A DNA stretch of 64,000 nt from Nocardiopsis sp. FIRDI 009 (GTDB taxonomy: Bacteria > Actinomycetota > Actinomycetes > Streptosporangiales > Streptosporangiaceae), in assembly GCF_003386285.1 (NCBI RefSeq), contig NZ_QPNC01000005.1, forward strand, positions 1-64,000, given 5' to 3'. The position numbers were made by a program, and so were the translations under genes. Of the stretch, positions 27,331 through 34,823 are shown piece after piece (the stretch's first letter is position 1; each line of letters begins with the position of its first letter). Below the pieces are notes generated by a model, which searched no databases, had not been told where the DNA came from, and saw only the letters and a list, made by a program, of their open reading frames with translations.

Positions 27331-28692
27331 GTGGCCCAGGTCCTCGTGGTGGCGGACGACCTCACCGGAGCCAACGCCACCGGTGCCCGGTTCGCGCGGA
27401 CCGGGATGCGCGTGGCCACGGTGACACCCGAGCACGTGAGCCGGGTGGAAGGCGACTACGACGTGGTCGTGGCCAACCTGGACAGCCGCCACGTACCCGC
27501 CGAGCAGGCCGCCGACCTGGTGACCGACGTGGTTGAGGCGGTGTGGCCGGTGGGGCTGGTGGTCAAGCGGACCGACAGCACGCTGCGGGGCAACATCGGG
27601 GCCGAACTGGAGGCCACCTACGACGCCGTACGCGAGCGGGTGCCCGCCGGGACCCGTGTGCGGGTCCTGTTCACCCCGGCGTTCCCCGGATCCGGGCGGA
27701 TCACGGAGGACGGGGTGCAGCTGCTCAACGGCCAACCGCTGGAGCGCACCGACCTCGCCCTGGACCCGCTGACCCCGATGACCACCAGCGTGGTGGCCGA
27801 CATCCTCGCCGCCCAGACCGACCTGCCGGTGCGGCACGTGCCGGTCCGGCAGGTCACGCAGACGATGCTCACCGCCGAGCTCCTCGCGGGCGACGAACCC
27901 GTGGTGCTGTGCGACGCGAGCACCGAACAGCACCTGACCGACATCGCCGAGGCCGCCGCCGAGGCGCACCACACAGAGGGCGTCGTGTGGGTGTCGGCCG
28001 ACCCGGGGCCCACGGGGGCGCTGCTGGCCTACGCCCTGCGGCTGCGCGGGCAGGCGGGGTCGCGCGGGCCGCTGCTCGGGGTGGCGGGCAGCACCACCGA
28101 CCTGACGCGCCGCCAGCTCGCCACGGTCGCGCGGACCGGCGCGGTGCGGTTCGTCGATCTGGACGCGGTCGCCCTCAGCGACCCCGACGGCGACCACGCC
28201 GAGACGGTCGCCGAGGAGCTGGCCGAGCAGCTGTCCTCCTCCGGCTTCCCCGAGCTGTGCGTACTGCGCGTGGTGACGACCGCCGAGCGTGTACGGGAAC
28301 TGCCGGTCCAGGACCGGGCCGAGTTGCCGGGGCGGATCGCGCGCCTGGTGGCCGGCGTCATCCACGACATCGCCGACACCACGGGAGCCCAGGCACTGCC
28401 CAGCGGGCTGTACCTGACCGGGGGCGACTTGACCGCCAGTCTGCTGGACGAGCTGGACGTGCACGCGGTGGACGTGGGCGGTGAGGTGGTGCCGTTGGCG
28501 GTGCACGGCCACCTCAGCGGCGGGCCGCTGGACGGGACGCCGCTGGTGGCCAAGGGCGGTCTGGTGGGCGACGACATCACCCTGGTCGAGTGCCTGGCCA
28601 AGCTGCGCCGCGCGGTCCAGACGCGCCTGCACCAGGTGCACTCGGAGGTGTCGGAACACGTGGCGCCGATGCTCACGAGGGATCCGGCCTGA
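27331..28692 (+). CDS. Four-carbon acid sugar kinase family protein (DUF1537)
   Basis: About 453 residues. The N-terminal signature VVADDLTGANATGARFARTG and VKRTDSTLRGNIGAEL, and the C-terminal nucleotide-binding motif LPSGLYLTGGDLTASLLDELD...LVAKGGLVGD, are those of DUF1537 proteins (OtnK/DtnK type), which phosphorylate the 3- or 4-position of tetronate-like acid sugars or hydroxy acids. GAAGGAG precedes the GTG. No OtnC aldolase or PdxA2 dehydrogenase is adjacent, so the exact pathway is open. Confidence 0.88.
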   Translation: MAQVLVVADDLTGANATGARFARTGMRVATVTPEHVSRVEGDYDVVVANLDSRHVPAEQAADLVTDVVEAVWPVGLVVKRTDSTLRGNIGAELEATYDAVRERVPAGTRVRVLFTPAFPGSGRITEDGVQLLNGQPLERTDLALDPLTPMTTSVVADILAAQTDLPVRHVPVRQVTQTMLTAELLAGDEPVVLCDASTEQHLTDIAEAAAEAHHTEGVVWVSADPGPTGALLAYALRLRGQAGSRGPLLGVAGSTTDLTRRQLATVARTGAVRFVDLDAVALSDPDGDHAETVAEELAEQLSSSGFPELCVLRVVTTAERVRELPVQDRAELPGRIARLVAGVIHDIADTTGAQALPSGLYLTGGDLTASLLDELDVHAVDVGGEVVPLAVHGHLSGGPLDGTPLVAKGGLVGDDITLVECLAKLRRAVQTRLHQVHSEVSEHVAPMLTRDPA

Positions 28693-28758
28693 GGGGTGGG
28701 GCGCGGCGATCCCCCGCGGCCGTTCCCGGGAGGGGGCCTTCGGGACTCCCGGTGCGGA

Positions 28759-28787
28759 TCCGGGAGGCACCCCACGCACCTCCCGGA
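28759..28787. terminator. Bidirectional stem-loop between convergent genes
   Basis: TCCGGGAGG and CCTCCCGGA form a perfect 9-bp stem around an 11-base loop. It lies about 70 bases after the DUF1537 kinase stop and just before the hydrolase stop, as expected for a terminator serving both strands. Confidence 0.6.
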
Positions 28788-28809
28788 CCCCGCGGCGCCG
28801 GAAGGCGGC

Positions 28810-29712
28810 TCAGGCCCCCTCCGGCGCCGCCTCCAGGTGGTCGGCGACCAGCTTCTCCAAGAGTTCGGCCAGCGCCTCGGGCGCCTCCAGCGGTCCCATG
28901 TGGCCGACCCCCGGGATCTCGACCACGGGGCCGTCGGCGCCCGGGATGAGGTCGACCATGTGGTGCGCGTGCCACGGCGGCGTGAACTTGTCCTCGCCCC
29001 CGGCCACGACGACGGTCGGGGCGGTGATCCGGCGCGCGGAGTCGTCCAGCTCCAGGGTCGCCAGCACCCTGCCCCAGCGGCCGCGCGCCACGGGCTCGCA
29101 CGCGTGCACCATCCGGGCGGTCAGCCGCCTGGCGCGGCGGTCCGCGCGCCCTCCCAGGACCAGGTGGGCCAGCGCCGCCGCCGTGACCGGGTTGGCCGGG
29201 CCCATGGGCAGCGTCGTGCGCAGGAACGCCTGCGCGCCCAGGTACCCCAGCACACCGGGCAGCGGGAACGCCGTGGAGCGCCTGACCAACTGCGTGCACC
29301 CGGTGTTGGTGAGCAGGACGGCCGCCGCCCGGTCCGCGAACGCCGCGCGCGGACCGGCCGCCATGACGGTCATACCGCCGATGCTGTGCCCCGCGACGAC
29401 CGCTCTGCGCCCCTCCGGGACGGTGGCCTCCAGCACGGCGCACAGGTCGTCGGCGAGCTTGTCCGTGCCGTACCCGGCCTTGGTGAGGGGGGTCTGACTG
29501 CGCCCGTGTCCGCGCTGGTCGTACAGCACCACGCGCAGACCGGGGTCCAGCGCGCGCACCACCGGCCCCCAGGACGCCAGCGACGTGGCCCAGCAGTGGG
29601 CGAGGACCACGGTCGGGCCGTCCTCGGGACCGCGCACCTCGACGTGCAGTCGGGTGTGGTCGGCGGAGCGCACGGTGAGTTCCCGGGCCTGGCCCGGGTG
29701 TCGGGTCGCCAT
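28810..29712 (-). CDS. Alpha/beta hydrolase, last gene of the oxidation cluster
   Basis: About 300 residues. Nucleophile Ser in GHSIGG, oxyanion segment LAHCWATSLASWG, LYDQRGHGRS, catalytic Asp in GGEDKFTPP and His in GVGHMGPLE: a complete hydrolase fold without a signal peptide. It is in line with DUF4873, FMO, AurF-like and SDR genes. In Baeyer-Villiger pathways an esterase hydrolyses the ester or lactone made by the monooxygenase, which is a natural role here but inferred from context. GAGAGG precedes the ATG. Confidence 0.87.
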   Translation of the reverse strand: MATRHPGQARELTVRSADHTRLHVEVRGPEDGPTVVLAHCWATSLASWGPVVRALDPGLRVVLYDQRGHGRSQTPLTKAGYGTDKLADDLCAVLEATVPEGRRAVVAGHSIGGMTVMAAGPRAAFADRAAAVLLTNTGCTQLVRRSTAFPLPGVLGYLGAQAFLRTTLPMGPANPVTAAALAHLVLGGRADRRARRLTARMVHACEPVARGRWGRVLATLELDDSARRITAPTVVVAGGEDKFTPPWHAHHMVDLIPGADGPVVEIPGVGHMGPLEAPEALAELLEKLVADHLEAAPEGA

Positions 29713-29763
29713 CGGGGGACACCTCTCGATCGGGGGTCGGGGAGGGGGATGTTCCTACGGATG

Positions 29764-30102
29764 TCAGTCGTCGAGCGTGACGTCCGGAACGGGGAACGGC
29801 GGCGTGCCCGCCCCGCTGATCGGATGCCCTCCCCAGAGGTTGGGCTCGTCCAGGTCACCGACGCCCTCGTGGCCGTCCGGGGTCCGGACCCGGACGGTGC
29901 GCACCCCGCTCTCGAAGGCCGCGGTCACCCCGGGGTGGGCGGACAGCCGTCCCTTCCAGCGGTAGTCGCCGGTCAGCGGGGAGAAGTGGCCCGCCAGGTG
30001 GGCGTCGACCTCGACGGCGGACCCCTCCTCGGAGCCGTCTTCCGTCAGGACGATCGTCACCGGCCCCCGGTACTCCTCTTCCTCGTCGCCGAACCCGCTC
30101 AT
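29764..30102 (-). CDS. DUF4873 domain protein
   Basis: A 112-residue beta-rich soluble protein (YRGPVTIVL...VDAHLAGHFSPLTGDYRWKGRLSA...TPDGHEGVGDLDEPNLWGGHPISGAGTPPFP), the DUF4873 pattern. In other actinobacteria this domain is often fused to or beside flavin monooxygenases. Here its ATG lies 13 bases after the FMO stop, supporting a functional link such as an accessory or substrate-handling subunit. No activity known. Confidence 0.82.
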   Translation of the reverse strand: MSGFGDEEEEYRGPVTIVLTEDGSEEGSAVEVDAHLAGHFSPLTGDYRWKGRLSAHPGVTAAFESGVRTVRVRTPDGHEGVGDLDEPNLWGGHPISGAGTPPFPVPDVTLDD

Positions 30103-30115
30103 CGTCTCTGCCTCC

Positions 30116-31633
30116 TCACGCCGGGACGGGGGTCCTGCGGGCCCCGCGTGCGCGGCTCAGCCTCAGGTCGTAGTTGTGGGGGTCGAACCACCGGGTCCGC
30201 AGCGCGTAGCTCCAGGTGAAGGACGGCCACAGCGTCGTGTTGCGGCCCTCCTCGTTCAGGTACCAGCTGTCGCAGCCGCCGGACACCCACACGGTGCCCT
30301 CCATCGCCTTGGCGACCATGTCGTTGTAGGCGCGCTGGGCCTCGGGGCGCACCTCCATCCGGTCGATCCGGTTGCGGCACGCGTACCTGAGCGCCCGCAT
30401 CGTGTACCGGATCTGGGCCTCGATCATGAACACCTGGGAGGTGTGACCGAGCCCGGTGTTCGGTCCGGCGAGGATGAAGGCGTTGGGGAACCCGGCGACG
30501 GTGGTCCCGCGGAACGCCTGGGCCGTGCTGCCCCAGTGCTCGGCCAGGGAGACCCCGTCGGCGTCGAACATCCGGTGCGCGATCGGGGGGTCGGTGACGT
30601 GGAACCCGGTGCCGAGGATGATCGTGTCGACCTCGTGCTCGGTCTCCCGGCCGGAGGTGTCGCGGGTGACGACCGCGTTCGGCCGCACCTCGACGATCCC
30701 GTCGGTGACGACGTCCACGTTGGGCTGGGCCAGCGCGGGGTAGTAGTCGTTGGACATGAGGATGCGCTTGCAGCCGGCCCGGAAGTCCGGGGTGAGCTTG
30801 GCGCGCAGTTCCGGGTCCTTGACGCTGCGGTTGATGTTGGCCCGGCCGAGCCGTTCCACCAGGCCGAGGAGCCTGGGGTTCTTCGCGAAGCCGAAGACGT
30901 AGTTCTCCCGCCCCCAGTAGATGCCCTTGCGTGCGATCTGCTGGGTGAGGGGGATGTTGCGGTACAGCCAGCTCTCCAGTTTGGTGATGTCGCGGTCGTG
31001 GCGGAACATCACCCACGGCGCGGTGCGCTGGAAGAGGGAGAGCGCGGCCACCTTCGGCTGGATCCTGGGCACGAACTGGATCGCCGACGCCCCGGTCCCG
31101 ATCACGGCCACCCGGCGGCCGGTCAGGTCGTGGTCGTGGTCCCAGTCGGCCGAGTGGAACAGGGTCCCCTCGAAGGAGTCCAGGCCCTTGATGTCCGGGA
31201 AGGACGGGTCGGCGAGCGGTCCGGCTCCGCTGACCAGGAACTGGGCGGTCACGGTGCCGCCGCTCGTCTCGATCCGCCACCGGTTGCGTCGCGGCTCCCA
31301 GTGAGCGGCCTCGACGTCGTGCCCGTAGCGGACGTGGCGGTCGACGCCGTACTCGCCCGCGACCCGCTTCAGGTACTCCCAGATCTCCGGCTGGGGGGAG
31401 AACGAGCGGCTCCACCCGGGGTTGGGCGCGAAGGAGAAGGAGTACAGGTGCGAGGGGACGTCGCAGGCGGCACCGGGGTAGGAGTTGTCCCGCCACGTGC
31501 CGCCGACGTCGTCGGCGCGTTCCAGGACCACGAAATCGGTCAGGCCCGCCTGCCTGAGGCGGACGGCCATGCCGATCCCGGCGAAGCCGGTCCCGATGAC
31601 GGCCACCCGGAAGTGCGGTGGTTCTTCGGTCAC
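30116..31633 (-). CDS. Flavin-containing (Baeyer-Villiger type) monooxygenase
   Basis: A 505-residue class B flavoprotein monooxygenase. FAD Rossmann motif GTGFAG at 14-19, GGTWRDNSYPGAACDVPSHLYSFSF after it, then the Baeyer-Villiger fingerprint FxGxxxHxxxW as Phe154, Gly156, His160, Trp164, and the NADPH Rossmann motif AVIGTGASAIQ near 177. It probably inserts oxygen into a ketone to give an ester or lactone. The GTG at 31633 is preceded by GAAGGGACC. It is 309 bp after the AurF-like gene, with two stem-loops in between, and followed closely by DUF4873. Confidence 0.92.
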   Translation of the reverse strand: MTEEPPHFRVAVIGTGFAGIGMAVRLRQAGLTDFVVLERADDVGGTWRDNSYPGAACDVPSHLYSFSFAPNPGWSRSFSPQPEIWEYLKRVAGEYGVDRHVRYGHDVEAAHWEPRRNRWRIETSGGTVTAQFLVSGAGPLADPSFPDIKGLDSFEGTLFHSADWDHDHDLTGRRVAVIGTGASAIQFVPRIQPKVAALSLFQRTAPWVMFRHDRDITKLESWLYRNIPLTQQIARKGIYWGRENYVFGFAKNPRLLGLVERLGRANINRSVKDPELRAKLTPDFRAGCKRILMSNDYYPALAQPNVDVVTDGIVEVRPNAVVTRDTSGRETEHEVDTIILGTGFHVTDPPIAHRMFDADGVSLAEHWGSTAQAFRGTTVAGFPNAFILAGPNTGLGHTSQVFMIEAQIRYTMRALRYACRNRIDRMEVRPEAQRAYNDMVAKAMEGTVWVSGGCDSWYLNEEGRNTTLWPSFTWSYALRTRWFDPHNYDLRLSRARGARRTPVPA

Positions 31634-31689
31634 GTTCTGGTCCCTTCGTGCGAACCGGATCGGTCCTGCTGTCGGGTCGGGGTGGGGGT

Positions 31690-31763
31690 GCCCCGGGGAC
31701 GCGGCGCGTTCGTCCCCGGGGCGTCGGTCCCTCGGAGGCGTGGCGCGGTTCGCCTCCGAGGGA
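31690..31763 (-). other. Two tandem stem-loops between the AurF-like and FMO genes
   Basis: First stem: GCCCCGGGGAC (31690-31700) with GTCCCCGGGGC (31712-31722). Second: TCCCTCGGAGGC (31728-31739) with GCCTCCGAGGGA (31752-31763). Both are perfect. They lie within a 309-bp gap (31634-31942) that has no gene. They may partly terminate transcription or shield mRNA ends, giving different levels of SDR/AurF and FMO/DUF4873/hydrolase products. Confidence 0.6.
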
Positions 31764-31942
31764 GCGCGGCTCCCGGGAGAGGGTCATCGCGCCGCGGGCG
31801 TCCGTCGGGGTCCACCCCGCCGCGGAGCGGCTCCTGGGCGGTGGTGGGGTGACGTGCGGGCGCGTGAGTCCCCGGGAGGTGGGAGCCGACGCCGGAGGAC
31901 GTGGCGCGTTTCGTTCTCCGGCGCCGGCGTTCGCGGGCCCGG

Positions 31943-32857
31943 TCAGCGACCGAGCAGTCCGGCCTTCCTCCAGAAGTACTTTCCGAGGCCGGAGATGGCG
32001 CCGGCGGTGGTCAGGGTTCCGACGACCTTGCGGGCAGCCCAGGTCTTGGTGTCGATCCAGTGCGGGTTGGCCTTGGCGGCCCGGTACGCCTCCTTGGGGT
32101 CCAGTCCGACCTGCTCGTAGACCTTCGGGTTGATCAGCCGCGTGGCGGAGTAGTAGGTGACCAGGCCGAGCATGAGACGGCTGTAGGCCCTGTTGAGGGG
32201 GCCGCGCCTGGCCCAGTCGCGGGCGAACTCCTCTCGGGCGTAGCGCATGTGCCGCGCCTCCTCCACCACGTGGATCCGGGAGACGGAGCGCACCAGGGGC
32301 AGGACCTGCTCGTCCGGGATGGCCTCACGCTGGAGCTGGTCGAGAACCTCCTCGACGAACAGCGCTCCGGCGAAGATCAGCGGCCCGTGCGCGATCGCCT
32401 TGAACACCCTCCCGAGGTGGTAGGCGACCGGATCGAGCCGGTAGGTGTGCCAGCCGAGCTTGCCCACCATCTTGGCGAACATGACGGTGTGGCGGCACTC
32501 GTCGGCGATCTCGGTGTAGGCGTACTGGACGTGGTTGGTGGTGGGGTCGTTGTGGTAGGCGTGCCGCACCAGCATCTGCATGAGGATGGTCTCGAACCAG
32601 ATGCCGATGGTGGCGACGGAGGCGATCTCCAGGCGGCTGAGCTCCTTGCGCTTCTCCTCGCTCAGCTGGTCCCACAGGGGCGTGCCGTAGATGGAGATGC
32701 GCTCGGGGCGGATGGCCCACATGTCGGGGTCGACGGGGGCGTCCCAGTCGATCTCGACGAGCGGGTCGAACGAAGCCTTGGCCGAACCGCGCAGCAGGCG
32801 CTTGGCGATGTCCTCGCGGTCGGTGAGCTTGGGTTTGGCGGGGGTCTGGGTGGTCAT
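31943..32857 (-). CDS. AurF-like ferritin-fold diiron oxygenase
   Basis: About 304 residues, mostly helical. The diiron ligand motifs of the AurF (p-aminobenzoate N-oxygenase) group are visible: EIASVATIGIWFE, EIADECRHTVMF (ExxxxExxRH) and a later FVEEVLDQ...VVEEARHMRYAREE. AurF-type enzymes oxidise amines to nitro groups, but the wider family in actinobacteria includes uncharacterised oxygenases beside lipid genes. A GGAGGGACGAG ribosome site precedes the ATG, and it lies 11 bases after the SDR stop, so the two are clearly co-transcribed. Confidence 0.85.
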   Translation of the reverse strand: MTTQTPAKPKLTDREDIAKRLLRGSAKASFDPLVEIDWDAPVDPDMWAIRPERISIYGTPLWDQLSEEKRKELSRLEIASVATIGIWFETILMQMLVRHAYHNDPTTNHVQYAYTEIADECRHTVMFAKMVGKLGWHTYRLDPVAYHLGRVFKAIAHGPLIFAGALFVEEVLDQLQREAIPDEQVLPLVRSVSRIHVVEEARHMRYAREEFARDWARRGPLNRAYSRLMLGLVTYYSATRLINPKVYEQVGLDPKEAYRAAKANPHWIDTKTWAARKVVGTLTTAGAISGLGKYFWRKAGLLGR

Positions 32858-32868
32858 CTCGTCCCTCC

Positions 32869-33723
32869 TCAGGACACGTTCGGCCGGGGGTTGGCACCGT
32901 CGTGACGGGCGTGGAGTCCCTGGGCGATCTCCGCGTCGCCGAAGGCCCCGTCCGCGAGGAGCAGGCCCAACTGGAGCGACACGATCCGTTCGGTCGTGCC
33001 GGGGAAGTGCCGGGTCAGGTGGAGCGCGACCGCGCCGAGACCGGTGGAGGCCACGTCTCGCGGGGCCCGCCTGGCTCCGGCGGCCCGGACCACCGACATG
33101 ACGGTGTCCCGTTCCCGTTCGGCGGGGACGAGGCCGTCCAGCGCGACACCGGTGGCCCGGGAGCTGTCGTGGATGGGGGTGTCGACGTAGCCGGGGTAGA
33201 CGGTGGTGACCCCGACGTGGGTGCCGTACTCCGCGCGGAGGCAGTCGGCGTAGGCGGCGAGGGCCCGCTTGGAGACCGTGTAGGCCCCGGCGAAGGGCAG
33301 CTGGAGGTTGGCCAGCAGGGACGAGGTGAGGATGACCCGTCCCCCGCCCTCGACCAGCGCGGGCATCGCGGCGGAGGTGACCCGCCAGGCGCCGAGCAGG
33401 TTGACCTCCAGCGCCTGGTGCACGTGGACGTCGGGCTCCCGGCCGATGTCGACCGCCGGGCCGATGCCCGCGTAGTGGATCAGCAGGTCGAGGCGGCCGC
33501 CGAGCTGCTCGACGGCCTCGGCGACCGAGGAGCGGACCTGCTCGTCGTCGGTGATGTCGCAGCCGATGACACCGGGGGCGGGCTTGCGGTCGAGGCCGAC
33601 GACGTTCACCCCGAGGTGACGGAGGACGGCCACGGTGGCGCTGCCGAACGCTCCGGAGGCGCCGGTGACGATGGCGTTCTGGCCGGGGAGCCGTCGCAGG
33701 TGGCGCGGCAGGGGGGTCGTCAT
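32869..33723 (-). CDS. Short-chain dehydrogenase/reductase, first gene of the oxidation operon
   Basis: About 284 residues. Nucleotide motif TGASGAFG at 20-27, YAGIG (84-88) in place of the usual NAG motif (the Asn is replaced, by Tyr), catalytic Ser134/135, Tyr148 and Lys152 (YTVSK). C-terminal part includes TVYPGYVDTPIHDSS. It probably interconverts an alcohol and the ketone used by the monooxygenase. It is read first from a promoter with -35 TTGCAT (33779-33774), 17-bp spacer and -10 TAACGT (33756-33751), whose spacer is filled by the 25-bp shared element. Confidence 0.9.
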   Translation of the reverse strand: MTTPLPRHLRRLPGQNAIVTGASGAFGSATVAVLRHLGVNVVGLDRKPAPGVIGCDITDDEQVRSSVAEAVEQLGGRLDLLIHYAGIGPAVDIGREPDVHVHQALEVNLLGAWRVTSAAMPALVEGGGRVILTSSLLANLQLPFAGAYTVSKRALAAYADCLRAEYGTHVGVTTVYPGYVDTPIHDSSRATGVALDGLVPAERERDTVMSVVRAAGARRAPRDVASTGLGAVALHLTRHFPGTTERIVSLQLGLLLADGAFGDAEIAQGLHARHDGANPRPNVS

Positions 33724-33748
33724 GTGATCTCCTCCACAGTCATTGCCG

Positions 33749-33777
33749 GAACGTTACAACGAGCATTGTCACAATGC
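33749..33777 (-). promoter_or_regulatory. MerR-type operator candidate at the SDR promoter (shared element, copy A)
   Basis: On the plus strand GAACGTTACAA-N7-TGTCACA spans 33749-33773. Inside the region is also a perfect palindrome GCATTGT-C-ACAATGC (33763-33777). The element occupies the -35/-10 spacer and the -10 of the SDR promoter, the position used by MerR activators, and lies between the SDR gene and the divergent MerR gene. An element with 19 of 25 identical positions and identical spacing lies at 36786-36810. Confidence 0.65.
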
Positions 33778-33944
33778 AATGGGGTGAGACGGGAAATTTA
33801 CTTGCGAGTAGCTTCGGCGGGTCGCGGGGGAGCCGTGGAGGTGAACGGGACGGCGCGGGGTCGGCGACCCGGGAACGCCCGCCCAGAGGCGCAGTCGTGG
33901 CCGGGTGGAGGCGGCAACCGGCCGACAGCGCGTGCGGCGGTCTC

Positions 33945-33957
33945 TAGGCTTGGACCC
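33945..33957 (+). promoter_or_regulatory. Candidate leaderless promoter of the MerR gene (-10 TAGGCT)
   Basis: TAGGCT (33945-33950) is followed by 7 bases and then the ATG at 33958. No Shine-Dalgarno sequence is present. Confidence 0.5.
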
Positions 33958-34749
33958 ATGGCCGAATACCGCATTGACGAACTCGCCCGGCTCGCGGACA
34001 CGACGGTGCGCAACGTCCGGGTCTACCAGGACCGGGGACTGCTCGCTCCGCCCCGCAAACAGGGACGCGTGGGTATCTACTCGGAGGCGCACCTGGCACG
34101 CCTGCGGCTGATCGGCCAGCTACTGCGGCGCGGGTACACGTTCGCCAACATCGGCGAGATGTTCGCGGTCTGGGAGCGCGGCGGCGGCCTCTCCGACATC
34201 CTCGGCTTCGAGTCGGCCATCGGGGACGCCTGGAGTGACGAGATCGCCGACTACGTCACCGTGGGCGAGCTGCGCGACCTCTTCGGCAAGGGTGTGACGC
34301 CCCGGACGATAAAGCGGGCCATCGACCTGCGGGTGCTCGAACGCGACGGGCTGCGCTTCCGTGTCCCGAGCCCGCGCCTGCTGCACGCCGGGGCCGAGCT
34401 GGTCCGGATGGGGATGAGCGTGGACTCGGTCCTCGACATAGCGGAGAACCTGCGCGCCAAGGTCGGCGACGTCGCCGAACACATGGTCCGCCTGGTCGCC
34501 GAGCACATCCTGGCCGAGTACGCGCCGCTGACGGTGATACAGACCGGCAGCGAGGAGGTCGCGGAGATCGCCGAACTGATCCGCCGGGTGCGCCCGCTCG
34601 CCCAGCAGGCCGTGGACGCGGTCCTGGCCCAGGAGATGGCGGAGAAGATGAACGACGTGATGGGCGAGCACTTCGCCCTGGCGATGGAGCACATGCGCGG
34701 AGAGCCGGGCGGCCACCCCAAGGAGGACGGCCCCGCGGGGCCCGCCTGA
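33958..34749 (+). CDS. MerR-family regulator of the oxidation cluster
   Basis: About 263 residues. The N-terminal winged helix is classic MerR (YRIDELARLADTTVRNVRVYQDRGLLAPPRKQGRVGIYSEAHLARLRLIGQLLRRGYTFANI). The C-terminal part is long and helical (about 190 residues) without the cysteine metal site of metal-sensing MerRs, suggesting an organic ligand. It is divergent from the SDR-AurF-FMO-DUF4873-hydrolase operon and convergent with the GMC gene. The shared element at both flanking promoters is its most likely binding site. Confidence 0.9.
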   Translation: MAEYRIDELARLADTTVRNVRVYQDRGLLAPPRKQGRVGIYSEAHLARLRLIGQLLRRGYTFANIGEMFAVWERGGGLSDILGFESAIGDAWSDEIADYVTVGELRDLFGKGVTPRTIKRAIDLRVLERDGLRFRVPSPRLLHAGAELVRMGMSVDSVLDIAENLRAKVGDVAEHMVRLVAEHILAEYAPLTVIQTGSEEVAEIAELIRRVRPLAQQAVDAVLAQEMAEKMNDVMGEHFALAMEHMRGEPGGHPKEDGPAGPA

Positions 34750-34823
34750 GCACTCGTGCGCCGGGGCCGCCCGGCCGGTCGGCGCCGGGCGCCTCCTCAG
34801 GCGGGTCGGGGCGGAACGGTCCC

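Noticed and set aside
28696-30219. 507-residue rightward open frame opposite the hydrolase/DUF4873 genes
   Set aside because: Arg/Gly/Pro-rich with no motif; the leftward genes have full domain matches.
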